Assembly (NCBI GenBank): GCA_003427395.1
Contig: BFEA01000045.1
Coordinates: forward strand, 2,058,090 to 2,095,339
Direction: 5' to 3'
Length of the DNA stretch: 37,250 nucleotides
Origin: Chara braunii
Lineage: Eukaryota > Streptophyta > Charophyceae > Charales > Characeae
Shown here: piece by piece, positions 22,220-33,402 of the stretch
Position numbering within the stretch: position 1 is the stretch's first letter
How the letters are laid out: every line of letters begins with the position of its first letter
Notes under the pieces: generated by a model
Database searches by the model: none
What the model was told of the DNA's origin: nothing
What the model saw: the letters and a program-made list of their open reading frames with translations, nothing else
Made by a program: the position numbers and the translations under genes

Positions 22220-22498
22220 ACGGGCCATTCCCAGGCCCGTGACGTTTTCAGGCCAAAAGCCTGAAAACAAGGGCCTACAGGCCCTGTGTCGTTTCAACCT
22301 GAAAGCCTGAAAACAAGGGCCTACAGACCCTGTGTCATTTCATGCTAAATCAGGGCCTTTCCGGCCCTGAGTGTTTTCAGCCTAAAACTGAGGGCCATTT
22401 TCGGGCCCTCATCGGTTCGACCTGCCCTGAAACTCAGGCAACAAACCAGGGTTTTAGCACAGGCCATTTCGGGCCTGTTTTCAAGACAACCCCTGGTT
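22220..22498. repeat. Hairpin series in the LTR U3 part
   Basis: Perfect arms are ACGGGCC/GGCCCGT (22,220-22,226, 22,234-22,240), TTTTCAGGC/GCCTGAAAA (22,245-22,253, 22,259-22,267), AGGGCC/GGCCCT (22,270-22,275, 22,280-22,285), TCAGGGCC/GGCCCTGA (22,350-22,357, 22,363-22,370), TGAGGGCC/GGCCCTCA (22,389-22,396, 22,404-22,411) and ACAGGCC/GGCCTGT (22,459-22,465, 22,472-22,478). The last is nested in AACCAGGG/CCCTGGTT (22,444-22,451, 22,491-22,498). The series lies upstream of the TATA box. In LTR2 several arms are mismatched. Confidence 0.7.
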
Positions 22499-22565
22499 GA
22501 GCTTCAACGCCAGGGTCTGGCATATTTCGGCATTGGCAAGAGCAGCCTCCTGGACGGGCCAGCAC

Positions 22566-22571
22566 TATATA
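22566..22571 (+). promoter_or_regulatory. TATA box of LTR1
   Basis: TATATA about 375 bp into the LTR, in a GC-richer setting, is the likely core promoter, so U3 would end shortly after. LTR2 has TATACA (30,119-30,124) at the aligned place, a weaker box. Confidence 0.5.
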
Positions 22572-23126
22572 GGACTGGCCCGTCCTGCAGGCAGGCAGGT
22601 AGTCCCTAGGTGCTTCCCAGGCACTTCACGTGCAGTTCAGGAGGCAGGAGGTAGTCTTCAGGATGTGGCGGCAGCACTCTGGAGGAGCGTTGCAGTAGTA
22701 GTAGCGTTAGCTGCAGTCTTCAGCGTCGGGCGCCATAGCAGCTAGAGTAGTACTAGAGAGAGAGAGATTGGGCGNAGGCCAGNGNGACTTACCTGCAGCG
22801 CCATTGCTCCAGCTTCGTCTTCGAGGTACGTGCAGCACAGCGCCATCTTCACAAGTTAGTACCAGGCACATGAGAGAGAGAGTTATTCTTCTTCCTCTTC
22901 TCAGTCCACCATCTCCTTCTCACCCTCTCGCTATCTGACTTCACTGCATCAGTAGACTACGAGGGAGAGAGAGAGAGAGCTTGGTGGCATTTGGATCCTG
23001 ACTTGACGTTGGACTTCAAACATTTTGAAGAGGGATTATTTGGGACTTGTAACTAGACTTGGTGTTGACGACTTTCCCATCTCCCCCTTCCTCTTCTTCG
23101 TCTGATCCCCTCCGCTTCGTCCGTGT

Positions 23127-23315
23127 ATGTCTGGACCTGGTGCCGTTTTCCTGTGTATAGCGCCAGGCCCCTTCACACCTTGTGATGAGCATGGTGTATG
23201 TTTGGTCTGCGTTGAAACATTGACTGGGCTAGTCATTAGTATTCTAGCATTCTGCTTCGCTATCTTGTACTTCGTGAAAGAGGTCAGTCCCGGTCAAGTC
23301 AGGCCTTGTATCTAA
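23127..23315 (+). CDS. 62-codon ORF inside LTR1 with a membrane segment
   Basis: ATG to TAA, with Cys-rich centre (PCDEHGVCLVCVETL) followed by a hydrophobic helix (GLVISILAFCFAILYFV). The aligned ORF in LTR2 (30,663-30,851) has the same length, start and stop. The copies differ at about 10 of 62 residues and most base changes are non-synonymous, which argues against selection on the protein. It would lie in the 5' leader of a transcript starting near 22,600, upstream of gag. Function unknown; it may simply be an open frame. Confidence 0.3.
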   Translation: MSGPGAVFLCIAPGPFTPCDEHGVCLVCVETLTGLVISILAFCFAILYFVKEVSPGQVRPCI

Positions 23316-23420
23316 ATCTTCCACTGCGCTATAAACACCATTTTGTATGTATCGGAATGCACATTGCTTGTTGAGATTCCACTTGCACTGCATTGTCCAT
23401 TCAGTCATTTTTATCACATA

Positions 23421-24300
23421 ACCGCACGTGAATCAGGACAACCTGATCTGAAACGTGTGCAGGGACTAGGTAGCTGATTAGTTTTGATTGATTGATTAGA
23501 GCACAATAGTTAGCCCCCAAAATCACGATTTTGACCTCACTGCCGAAAAATCAAAATTTTTTTCTTTTCTTGGATTTTGTTTTCCCACTATATCTGTTGT
23601 GGAAAATCGCAATATCGCAACATCTGAAATTTCCGGTTTCATTTTCTTCTGAAAATCCGAAATTTCGTTTTTGGAAATCCGGAATATTTTTTTCTCAAAA
23701 AATTCAATCTCCTTTTGCTATTCCCGTTCTTTGGAAATTCAGAATATTTTTTTCGAAATTCGTTTTTCTGAAAACGGTACGGGAAATCCCTCTTGCAGTA
23801 CCATTTTCCAAACTGTGAATACTCTCATCTGAGTAAGTCCGAATACTTGTTATTTCTTTTCGGAATTTTTTTTTATTCGCAATTCTATGATTTTCACTAC
23901 CTTATAATCATTGGCAGTCTGATGTTCGAAATTTTTTTTCTCATTGATAATTTCGCACTTCAAGGGACGTAAGGAGACCTACTGAACTTGCAAAACTCGG
24001 GAGTTTTATTTTTCTCGATTCGTTTTTTTCAAAGTTCAAACTTTTCTTTTTTGATTAGTGGCTCCTTGTCTGGGTGATTTATCCCCACCCACCCCTCCCC
24101 ACCTATGTTGTTGCCCCCTCTCGTCTTACCTTCTCTATCTGTCTCCGGGTACCCCCTGCGGCGGCATTGGTGAGTTGCCACATCAGCAGACCACGTCAGC
24201 AGGCCACGTCAGCCGACAGCAGTGCCACGTCAGCAGCAGGGAGTACCACGTCAGCAGGCCCCCGGCCTGGTCTATGCTTTTGCACTCACAAACAGCCGTC
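23421..24300 (+). other. Untranslated leader of element A
   Basis: The sequence is AT-rich with repeated TTCGGAAATT/TTCCGAAATT-like words between about 23,530 and 24,060. A C-rich part follows, then five CCACRTCAGC words at 24,179, 24,191, 24,204, 24,225 and 24,246. The primer binding site expected at its start is deleted. One frame is open from 24,058 through the gag ATG, so translation could in principle begin earlier. Confidence 0.6.
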
Positions 24301-25813
24301 ATGGACCAGAAGTCCGGGGAAACGGACGAGGCTTATCAGGCCCATATGCTGCTTCTGATTACCGAAGCTAAGCAACGGTCGGATGCAGTAGCAGCCGCAG
24401 CAAAGAAGAAGGCAGAGGACGCCGAGAAGTATGCTGGCAATTGAACAGCAGCACCAGTACGACGAGGCAGCAGCAAAGGCTGCCAATGCAGATCGAGTTC
24501 AGCGTCGCGAGAAGATATTCAGCGGAGAGCAAGCTTTTCTCACAATGGCAGCCGATTGGCGGGTCGAGGCCGAGAATGGCAAGATGGAAGAGAGTGAAAA
24601 CAAGATCGCTCTACTCCTTTCCTATCTCACGGACCTCCTGGCAACATGCATTACACAGCAGGAGGACATCCACAGCCTTGACGACGCGCTGACTCAAGTC
24701 CACAGCCGCCTCCGGCAGCTGGAGCAGCGACCCGTCGCCGCCCCCGATGCTAGCTCTTCCAACACCTCCGATCGCCTTGAGGCATTGGAGATTGACGTCG
24801 GATCCCTCAAGGACGGCGTGCAGTTACAGCAAATTGCAACGCTACAATTGGAGCAGCGGATCTGTACTGGCGCCAACCACTCGAGCTCGGAACCGCGTGA
24901 GACAGCTCCAGAGTTCGATGGGCAGGAGATCTTCTGCGACTCGACGAAGATGACCCGATTTCATGGTTCCGCAAGTTTGAGCTCACATTGCAGCTACACT
25001 ACATCAAGGAACACAAGCACCATGGGTACTTATAATCCCGCTCGGGGCGGGGGTGCTAAGCATGGTTGGACAATCTCTTGTCCAAGTACGGAGTGGTAGC
25101 TGCCGACTTGCATACCAAGATCAACTGGGATGATCTAAAGGCGGCGTGGCATAAGCGGTTCCAAGTAGTGCCGCCGGAGATCAAGGCAATGGACAAGCTG
25201 ATGGTCTTCGAACAAGGCACGCTACCGAGTGTCGATTAGATTGTCGAGTACCAACGCTTGACATCCGTCCTTGACATTCAAATGGGCTTCAAAGCCATCA
25301 AACACTACTTCATCTCGAGGTCGTATCCGGCGTTGGGCAATGCCTTGACTCACGTCGAGGACACCCTGACGACACCGACATAACTTTTTGACAAGGCCGC
25401 GCAGATTATTGTCACGAACAAGGAGGCCAAGAATCTCCCGCGTTCGTTTGCGCCAGGCCTGGGCAGAGATCAGCATTGGCCGAAAGTGGCCGTGGTCGCG
25501 GCGGCAACGCCAAAGGACCAAACTAGCGAGGCCGTGTCTGCCAATGAAGGGGACAGACTCGCAGCCGACAGGGAAGGTGGCCGCCCCTGCAAAGGCTGAG
25601 GACGAGGCAAGGCGAAGACAAACACCGTATCTAGCCGCGGGCCCGGCGCATCAGCTCCAGCCCCATGGTCCCACTTCGGTCTCTCCGAAACGGCGCACAA
25701 AACACGCACGAGATTCCACTATTGCCTATGGTGCAACAACGATCTCCATGAGACAGTGGCCTGCCAGTGGAAAGGCAAGGGCAAATCGGAAAACTGCGCA
25801 CCGCCGAGAGTGA
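24301..25813 (+). pseudogene. gag: gag relic of element A
   Basis: Starts MDQKSGETDEAYQA at 24,301; the same start occurs in B at 31,890. A helical, Ala/Glu/Gln-rich region follows, then a retrotransposon capsid-like region, best read in B. Last is a CCHC zinc knuckle, CLWCNNDLHETVAC, at about 25,715-25,765 with all four ligands. Gag would form the cytoplasmic virus-like particle and bind RNA. Lesions: a 5-bp deletion near 24,430 relative to B, a 1-bp loss near 24,950, TAG near 25,238, TAA at 25,381 and TGA at 25,597. The last two are shared with B. Confidence 0.8.
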
Positions 25814-28800
25814 CTCGACGATACTCTCGACGCCTTTGGAACATGTCACTTCGCGGGTGGCCACCTTTCGTTCCGAGGCACATGCGAAATTCGATAGTCC
25901 TCCTCTTCTTTACTATTTTGAGGACTATACTGCCCGGCTCGTTCCTACGCTGGGTACTCATGCTCAAGGACAAGACGTGTATGTCGCATTTTCTCCGTCC
26001 GGCAATGGCGACTTATCGTCTTCAAGTGGTTCTTCACAGGATTCGGCGCGCGAGTTCATCATAGAGGTATTGGACCCGCTCACATCCGAGGATTACACAT
26101 GGCTTCCTCTCCCGGCCACGGGCCACTTGCCGGGATCGCAATGCGAAGCACTATGCGCTCATCTTCACACGTACTTATCCTTCTATGCACCACCAACTTC
26201 GTCGATGGATGACGAAGTCGCGGTGGGGGACATCCTTGCGTATGTTACCAGGGTGGTCCACGAGTTCGGCAATCAGTGGAACGACAACAACAACCCACCA
26301 GTCCTCTATGTCCGCATCCAAGTTGGGCAAGCGTCCTGCAGCACTTTGCTGGATAGCGACGCGTCTCGCAGTTTTATGAGTCAAGCCTTTATGCAAAAGG
26401 CCGGCCTTGGCGCACAAGTTCGAAGGAAGGCAAACCCGACGGCGATCAAGTTGGCGGACAGAAGGACGCAGAAACTTATCGACCGCTACATCGAGGCCGT
26501 ACCGGTATATTTCGCACCTCATGCATGCGAAGCGGTGATGTTCGACATTTTGGACAAGGACTTAGACATTATTTTGGGAATGCCTTGGCTTGCAAGTGCA
26601 GATCACACAGTCAACTTCCGCCGGCAGACTCTTACTGTTCACGACGCCTTCGGCGCCGAAGTGTCGTGTACTATTCCTCTTCCGCACCCTTCGATTCGGT
26701 GCCAAGTGGTGACGGCCAAATCATTCCGGGCTACTTGTGCTTACGAGAAGGCCGACGAAATCGGCCTATGCTTCCTACGGACCGTCGCGGTAGCCGACTT
26801 TTCACCCACGAACTTGTCTTCGGACCCCCGTGTGGTGCGGTTGCTTGACGAGTTTGCCGAGATCTTCGAGTCACCTACCGGTGTGGTGCCGGATCGGCCA
26901 ATCTCTCACGAGATCATTCTCGAAGCCGGTGCCGTGCCGCTGAAAGGTTGCATTTATCGCATCAGCGAGGAGGAGCTTATGGTCCTTCGCGCGCAACTCG
27001 ATGATTTATTGGACAAGGGTTGGATCCGCCCTAGTAGCTCTCCATACTGAGCGCTAGTCTTCGTACGAAAGAAGAACAAAGATCTACGATTGTGCATCGA
27101 CTTCCGCAAGCTCACCGTGCAAACCGTCAAGAATGCGGGGCCTCTTCCTCGCATGTTCTTGAGCAATTGAGCTACGCAAAGTATTTTTCTAAGTTGGATT
27201 TGAAGTCGGGATATCATTAAATCTCGATCCGACCGAACGATCGCTACAAATCCGCATTCAATACGTGGTATGGGCGTTTCGAGTGGGTGCTCACGCGTTT
27301 TGGCCTCACCAACGCCCCGACGACCTTTCAAGCGACAACGACCAACTAGTGTCGTGCAATATTGGACCGGTTCGTGGCGGTTTACTTAGACGATATTCTC
27401 GTCTATAGTCGATCATTGGACGATCATCTTGAGCACCTTCGACGAGTGTTGGAGACACTCCGCCGCACCAAGCACAAGGCCAACCGCGACAAGTGCGAAT
27501 TTCTCTGGCAAGAGCTGGAATACTTGGGCCATTTTGTCACACCGGAGGGCGTCAGTCCGCTATCGGACAAGATTCAAGTCATCCAAAAGTGGCCGGAGCC
27601 ACGGAATGTCACGGATGTCCGTTCGTTCCTTGGCCTCGTCGGCTACTACCAGCGTTTTATCAAGGGCTACTCGAAGATCGCGGCCCACTTGACCAAGCTT
27701 CAATGCGAGGATCGACCGTTCGACTTCGGAGAGGATGTGTAGGAATCATTTTTGGCTCTCAAAGCCGCGCTATTATCTGCGGAGGTCTTGCGCATATACG
27801 ACCCGCTTTTGCCTACGCGTGTCACTACGGATGCATCTGGCTATGGCATTGGTGCCGTCCTCGAGCAACACGATGGCGTGAACTAACACGTGGTCGAGTA
27901 GTTCAACAAGAAAGTGTCCGTCGTGCACTCCATTGACGATGCACACAAGGAGGAGTTCCTCGCCTTTGTCCACGCGCTCAAGCGGTGGCGGCACTTCCTC
28001 CTTGGTCGAAGCCAATTCCGATGGGTAACGGACAACAATCCATTGAACTTTTACAAGACCCAAGACACCGTCAACAGCATCATCGCTTGATAAATGACTT
28101 TCATCGACCAATTCGACTTCTTTCCCGATCACATTCCGGGGAAGTCGAACCGTTTTGCGGATGCTCTTTCACCACGTCCGGATCATTGTACCGCAGTCTA
28201 TTCAACCTTCGAGATCGACAACGACCTGCGGGACAGCTTCATCCGCGACTACCAAACCGGCCCCGAGTTTCGCGACAAGTACGCGAATTGCTCCTCTCCT
28301 AATCCGGCGCCTTCTCACTACGGGATCCAAGAGGGGTACTCGCTTGTCCACACACGGGGGAAGGACCTTCTTTGCGTACCGAATGACCCTCACTTGCGTA
28401 CACGGCTTCTTGGCGAGTTCCACGATGCCCCCGCCACTAGACACTTTGGAGTCAATTGCACGATTGGCCGACTTCGCGAGCGATTTTGGTGGCCTGGCCT
28501 TCTCGGTGACGTCACACACTGTTGCGAGTCATGCGAGGTTTGCCGACGCTGCAAATCTCGCAATCATCGTCTATATGGCGAGCTGCGACCATTACCGGTC
28601 CCCTTGTGGCGAAGGGAAGCGATTGCCATGGACATTACCGGCCCGTTCCCCAAGCACAAGACCGGCGTGGATGGGATTCTCACGGTGGTCGACCGACTCA
28701 CCAAGTTCGCCATGTTCTTGCCTTGCCGCTATCATGCCAAGGCACCGAAGTTGGCTGAGGTTCTTTACGCCGGTTGGATTCGAACCAAGGGTTACCCCAG

Positions 28801-29734
28801 GGAAATCGCCTGCGACTGCGACACTCGGTTCATCTCCGATTTTTGTTCTGCACTCATCAAACGACGGGGCTCATCTCTCAAGCCAAGTTCGGCTCACCAC
28901 CCCCAAACCGATGGCCAAACGGAGAGGGCGCATCAGACCGCACAGGTTCTCCTTCGCACTCTCATACGCCCCGACCAGAAGGATTGGATTGAGCGGGCTA
29001 TCGGGATGTCGCCCTTCGAGTTCGAGCACGGCTCGCCGGTCATTTCGTCGTTGGACACAATCATTCCACGAACGACCGAGAGTGACGACCATCTTTTTTT
29101 CTTGCGGCGGTTGCAAGAGCTACTTGTCAAGGCACGCGACCAGATGGCCAAGACGCAACAGCGCATGAGCCAACAGGCCAATTGCCAGCGTTTTCCTTGC
29201 CCATTCCGCGTTGGCGATCTCGTTTGGGTTTCCGTCGCAGAATTCAGCCTTGAACAAGATATCTCTCGCAAGCTCCTCCCAAAATGGATGGGGCTCTGGC
29301 CGATCGTGGCACCCGTCGGGGATGCACCCGAGGGACCTTCCTTCACTATTCAGGTGCCTGCCCACTTGCCCGTCTACCCAGTCTTTCATTGCTCCAAGTT
29401 GGCTCTTTACACGCCAGCGGAACATTATGATTTTCCCGGGCAACATTTGCAAGACCCACCCTCTATGGACGGTTTTCAGGAGGTCGGCGACATCATCTCC
29501 CAGCGACGCTACGACAACAGGCCAACTGAGTACTTGGTACATTTTGCGTACAGCACTCACAAAGTTGACCGTTGGTTGACCCGTGCGGAACTCCAAGCAA
29601 CAGCTCCGGATGTTCTCGCACACTACGAACGCAAAATGCAAGGCAAGCCAGTATCTTCAGCTCCACGTCGCACCCTCGTCCAGGTTCCACCTTCAGATCG
29701 TCAGCTACGCTCTCGACCCGGCTTGACTTCATAA
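25767..29734 (+). pseudogene. pol: pol relic of element A (PR-RT-RH-IN-chromodomain)
   Basis: The first 427 codons (25,767-27,050) are open and contain the retropepsin, whose active site reads LLDSDAS (Asp at 26,352) where DSG is expected, and its end motif ILGMPWL. Reverse transcriptase follows with YLDDILVYS near 27,390. It is interrupted by stops, including TAA at 27,218 shared with B. RNase H has TTDASGYGIG (Asp at 27,830). Integrase has a C-x2-C (CESCEVC) zinc end and the triad Asp 28,631, Asp 28,814, Glu 28,922. It lacks 14 codons after DWIER that B retains. The tail IISQRRYDNRPTEYLVHF with DRWLTRAEL is chromodomain-like. The final TAA overlaps the polypurine tract. Confidence 0.9.
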
Positions 29735-29745
29735 GGAGGGGGGGG
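29733..29745 (+). other. Polypurine tract
   Basis: AAGGAGGGGGGGG directly precedes the TGTTA of LTR2, the standard plus-strand primer position. The pol stop codon TAA overlaps its first two bases. Confidence 0.9.
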
Positions 29746-31008
29746 TGTTATATGTTGCGCCTGCAACAGGTTGCAAGGGCCATTCCCAGGCCCGTGACGT
29801 TTTCAGGCCAAAAGCCTGAAAACAAGGGCCTACAGGCCAGTGTCTTTTCAACCTGAAAGCCTGAAAACAAGGGCCTACAAGCCCTGTGTCGTTTCAGGCT
29901 AAATCAAGGCCTTTCCGACCCTGAGTGTTTTCAACCTGAAACTGAGGGCCATTTTCGGGCCCTCATCGGTTCGACCTGCCCTGAAACTCGGGCAACAAAG
30001 CAGGGTTTTAGCATAGCCCATTTCGGCCTATTTTCAAGACAACCACTGGTTGAGCTTCAACGCCAGGGTCTGGCACGTTTCGGTAGTGGCAAGAGCAGCC
30101 TCCTGGATGGGCCAGCACTATACAGGATTGACCCGCCCTGCAGGCAGGCAAGTAGTTCCTAGGTACTTCCCAGGCACTTCACGTGCAGTTCAGGAGGCAG
30201 GCGGTAGTCTTCAGGATTCGGCAGCAGCACTCTGGAGGCGTTAGCTATAGTCTTCAACGCTGGGCGCCATAGCAGCTAGAGTAGTACTAGAGAGAGAGAT
30301 TGGGCGGAGGCCAGAGGGACTTACCTGCAACGTTATTGCTCCAGCTGCGTCTTCGAGGTACCTGCAGCCCAGCGCCATCTTCACAGGTTAGTACCTGGCA
30401 CATGAGAGAGAGAGTTCTTCTTCTTCTTCTTCTCAGTCCACCATCTCCTTCTCACCCTCTCGCTCTCTGACTTCACTGCATCAGCAAACTACGAGGGAGA
30501 GAGAGAGAGAGAGAGCTTGGTGACATTTGGATCCAGACTCGACGTTGGACTTCAGACATTTTGAAGAGGGATTATTTGGGACTTGTAACGAGACTTGGTG
30601 TTGACGGCTTTCCCATCTCCCCCTTCCTCTTCTTCGTCTGATCCCCTCCTCTTCGTCTGTGTATGTCTGGACCTGACGCCTCTTTCCTGTGTATAGCGCC
30701 ACGCCCCTTCACACCTTGTGATGAGCATGATGTATGTTTGGTCTGCGTTGAAACATTGATTGGGCTAGTTATTACTATTCTAGCATTCTGCTTCGCTATC
30801 TTGTACTACGTGAAAGAGGTCAGTCTCGGTCAGGTCAGGACTTATATCTAAATCTTCCAGTGTGCTATAAAGTTAGTATAAACACCATTTTGTCTGTATC
30901 GGAATGCACATTGCTTGTTGAGATTCCACTTGCACTGCATTGTCCATTCAGTCCTTTTTATCACATATCCTCGGTTTATATGTACATCGCCCAACTGGGC
31001 ATGTAACA
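29746..31008 (+). repeat. LTR2, complete, 1,263 bp
   Basis: Begins TGTTATATG and ends CATGTAACA, so one start base has mutated relative to LTR1. It serves as 3' LTR of A and 5' LTR of B. It contains the 62-codon ORF homologue at 30,663-30,851 and the weaker TATACA box. Several hairpin arms seen in LTR1 are mismatched here, for example TCAAGGCC against GACCCTGA. Confidence 0.9.
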
Positions 31009-31010
31009 GT

Positions 31011-31022
31011 TGGAATCGGAAA
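31011..31022 (+). other. Primer binding site of element B
   Basis: TGGAATCGGAAA starts two bases after the LTR end. TGG would pair with the tRNA CCA end. I cannot assign the tRNA. The site is missing from A. Confidence 0.5.
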
Positions 31023-31889
31023 ACCGCACGTGAATAAGGACAACCTGATCTGACACGTGTGCGGGGACTAGGTGGCTGATTAGTTTTGATTGATTGATTA
31101 GAGCACACTAGTTAGCCCCCAAAATCACGATTTTGACCTCATTGCCAAAAAATAGAATTTTTTTCCTTTTCTTGGATTTTGTTCTCCCGCTATATCAGTT
31201 GTGGAAAATCGAAATAGCGCAACATCTGAACTTTTCGTTTTCGTTTTCTTCTGAAAATCCGAAATTTCGTTGTTGGAAATCCGGAATATCGTTTTCTCAA
31301 AAATTTCGATCTCCTTTTGCTATTTCCCGTTCTTTGGAAATTCGGAATATTTTTTCCGAAATTCGTTTTTCTGAAAAAGGTACGGGAAATCCCTCTTGCA
31401 ACACCATTTTTCAAACTGCGAATACTCTCATTTGAGTAAGTCCGAATACTTGTTATTTCTTTTCGGAATTTTTTTTATTCGTAGTTCTATGATTTTCACT
31501 ACCTTATAATCATTGGCAGTCTGAAGTTCGAATTTTTTTTTCTCATTGATAATTTCGCACTTCAAGGGAGGTTGGGAGACCTACTGAACTTGCAAAACTT
31601 GGGATTTTTATTTTTCTCGAAACTTTTTTTTCAAAGTTCAAACTTCTCTTTTTTGAGTAGTGGCTCCTTATCAGGGCGATTTATCCCCACCCACACCTTC
31701 CCACCGATGTTGTTGCCCCCTCTCGTCTTACCTTCTCTATCTGTCTCCGGGTACCCCCTGCGACGACATTGGTGAGTTGCCACGTCAGCAGGCCACGTCA
31801 GCCGACAATAGTGTCACGTCAGCAACAGGGAGTAACATGTCAGCAGGCCCCCGGCCTGGTCTGTGCTTTTGCGCTCGCAGACAGCCGTC
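31023..31889 (+). other. Untranslated leader of element B
   Basis: It has the same AT-rich TTCGGAAAT-type words as in A, then a C-rich part and CCACGTCAGC at 31,780 and 31,793. A TCACGTCAGC near 31,814 and a decayed copy near 31,834 follow. One repeat present in A is missing. Confidence 0.6.
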
Positions 31890-33400
31890 ATGGACCAGAA
31901 GTCCGGGGAAACGGACGAGGCCTATCAGGCCCGGATGCTGCTTCTGATTACGGAAGCCAAGCAACGGTCGGATGCGGTAGCAGCCACAACAAAGAAGGCG
32001 GCAGAGGACGCCGAGAAGGCACGTCTGCTGGCAATTGAACAACAGCGCCAGTACGACGAGGCAGCAACAAAGGCTGCTAATGAAGAACGAGTTCAACGTC
32101 GCGAGAAGATATTGAGCGGAGAGCAAGCTTTGCTCACAATGGCAGCGGATTAGCGGACGGAGACCGAGAATGGCAAGATGGAAGAGAGTGAAAACAAGAT
32201 CGCTCTACTCCTCTCCCATCTAACGGACCTCCTGGCAACATGTATTACAAAGTAGGAGGACATCCACAACTTCGATGATGCGCTGACTCAAGTCCACGGC
32301 TGCCTCCGACAGTTGAGCAGCGACCCGTCGCCGCCCCTAATGCCAGATCTTCCAACATCTCTGATCGCCTTGATGCATTGGAGAATGACGTCGGATCCCT
32401 CAAGGACGGCGTGCAGTTACAACAAACTGCAACGCTACAATTGGAGCAACGGATCTGTACTGCCGCCAACAACTCGAGCTCGGAACAGCGCGAGACAACT
32501 CCAAAGTTCGATCGACAGGAAATCTTCTGCGACTCGACGAAGACGGACCAGATTTCATGGTTCCGCAAGTTTGAGCTCACGTTACAACTACACAACATCA
32601 AAGAACACAAGCACCACAGATACTTATACTCCCGCTCGGGGGGCGCGTGCCAAGCATGGTTGGACAATCTCTTGTCCAAGTACGGAGTGGTAGCTGCCGA
32701 CTTGCATACCAAGATCAACTGGGATAATCTAAAGGCGGCGTGGCATAAGCAGTTCCAAGTAGAGCCGTCGGAGATCAAGGTAATGGACAAGTTGATGGTC
32801 TTCGAACAAGGCACGTTGTCGAGTGTTGATTGGATTGTCGAGTACCAACGCTTAACATCCGTTCCAGACATTCAAATGGGCTTCAAAGCCATCAAACACT
32901 ACATCTTGAGATCGTGTCCGGTGTTCCGTCGAGGACACCCTCACGACACCGACATAACTTTTTGACAAGGCCGCGCAGATTATTGTCACGAACAAGGACG
33001 CCAAGAATCTCCCGCGTTCGTTTGAGCCAGGCCTAGGCAGACATCAACATCGGTCGAAAATGGCCGTTGTCGCGGCGGCAATGCCAAACGACCAAACTAG
33101 CGAGGCCATGTCTACCAATGAAGGGGACAAACTCGCAGCCGCCCGGGAAGGTGGCCGCCCCGGTAAAGGCTGAGGACTCGGCAAGGCGAAGACAAACACC
33201 GCATCTAGCCCCGAGCCCGGTGCATCAGCTCCAGCCCCATCATCCCAGTTCGATCTCTCCGAAACGTGTACAAAGCACGCACGAGATTCCAATATTGCCT
33301 ATCATGCAACAACGATCTCCATGAGACAGTGGCCTACCATTCGAAAGGCAAGGGCAAATCAGAAAACCGAGCACCGCCGAGAGTGACTCGACGACACTCT
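31890..33400 (+). pseudogene. gag: gag relic of element B
   Basis: Starts MDQKSGETDEAYQA and stays open for 87 codons to TAG (32,151), where A has TGG. A further TAG follows and a 1-bp loss near 32,315. The best-preserved capsid part is 32,378-32,965 (ISWFRKFELTLQLHNIKEHK, then WLDNLLSKYGVVAADLHTK, then FQVEPSEIKVMDKLMVFEQG), typical of Ty3/gypsy capsid. The zinc knuckle reads CLSCNNDLHETVAY near 33,296, so the last Cys is Tyr. TAA at 32,955 and TGA at 33,171 correspond to the stops in A. Confidence 0.8.
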
Positions 33401-33402
33401 CG

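Larger units (their letters stand above)
22191..23420 (+). repeat. LTR1 of element A, 3' end deleted
   Basis: It aligns with LTR2 (29,746-31,008) throughout but lacks the last 41 bp. The deletion continues 14 bp into the internal region and removes the primer site. A TATATA box is at 22,566-22,571, and the corresponding place in LTR2 reads TATACA. The 5' third carries a series of GGCC-centred hairpins. Three undetermined bases (22,775, 22,783, 22,785) correspond to G, A and G in LTR2. Confidence 0.85.
22191..31008 (+). mobile_element. Ty3/gypsy LTR retrotransposon A, inactive
   Basis: Order: LTR1, leader, gag with CCHC knuckle, protease, reverse transcriptase, RNase H, integrase, chromodomain-like tail, polypurine tract, LTR2. 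Protease before reverse transcriptase and integrase last is the Ty3/gypsy order, and a C-terminal chromodomain defines chromoviruses. The coding part carries many frameshifts and stops. LTR1 starts TGTTACATGC and LTR2 ends GCATGTAACA, perfect 10-bp inverted termini. LTR2 continues directly into a second internal region, so no target-site duplication is expected at 31,008. The five bases before LTR1 are GAGGC. Confidence 0.9.

Noticed and set aside
23531-23818. Phe-rich ORF in the leader, present in A and B
   Set aside because: It translates AT-rich TTCGGAAAT-type repeats, and the homologous B frame exists only because the DNA is homologous.
25388-25813. 141-codon Arg-rich ORF
   Set aside because: It is an alternative frame over the gag capsid and knuckle region.
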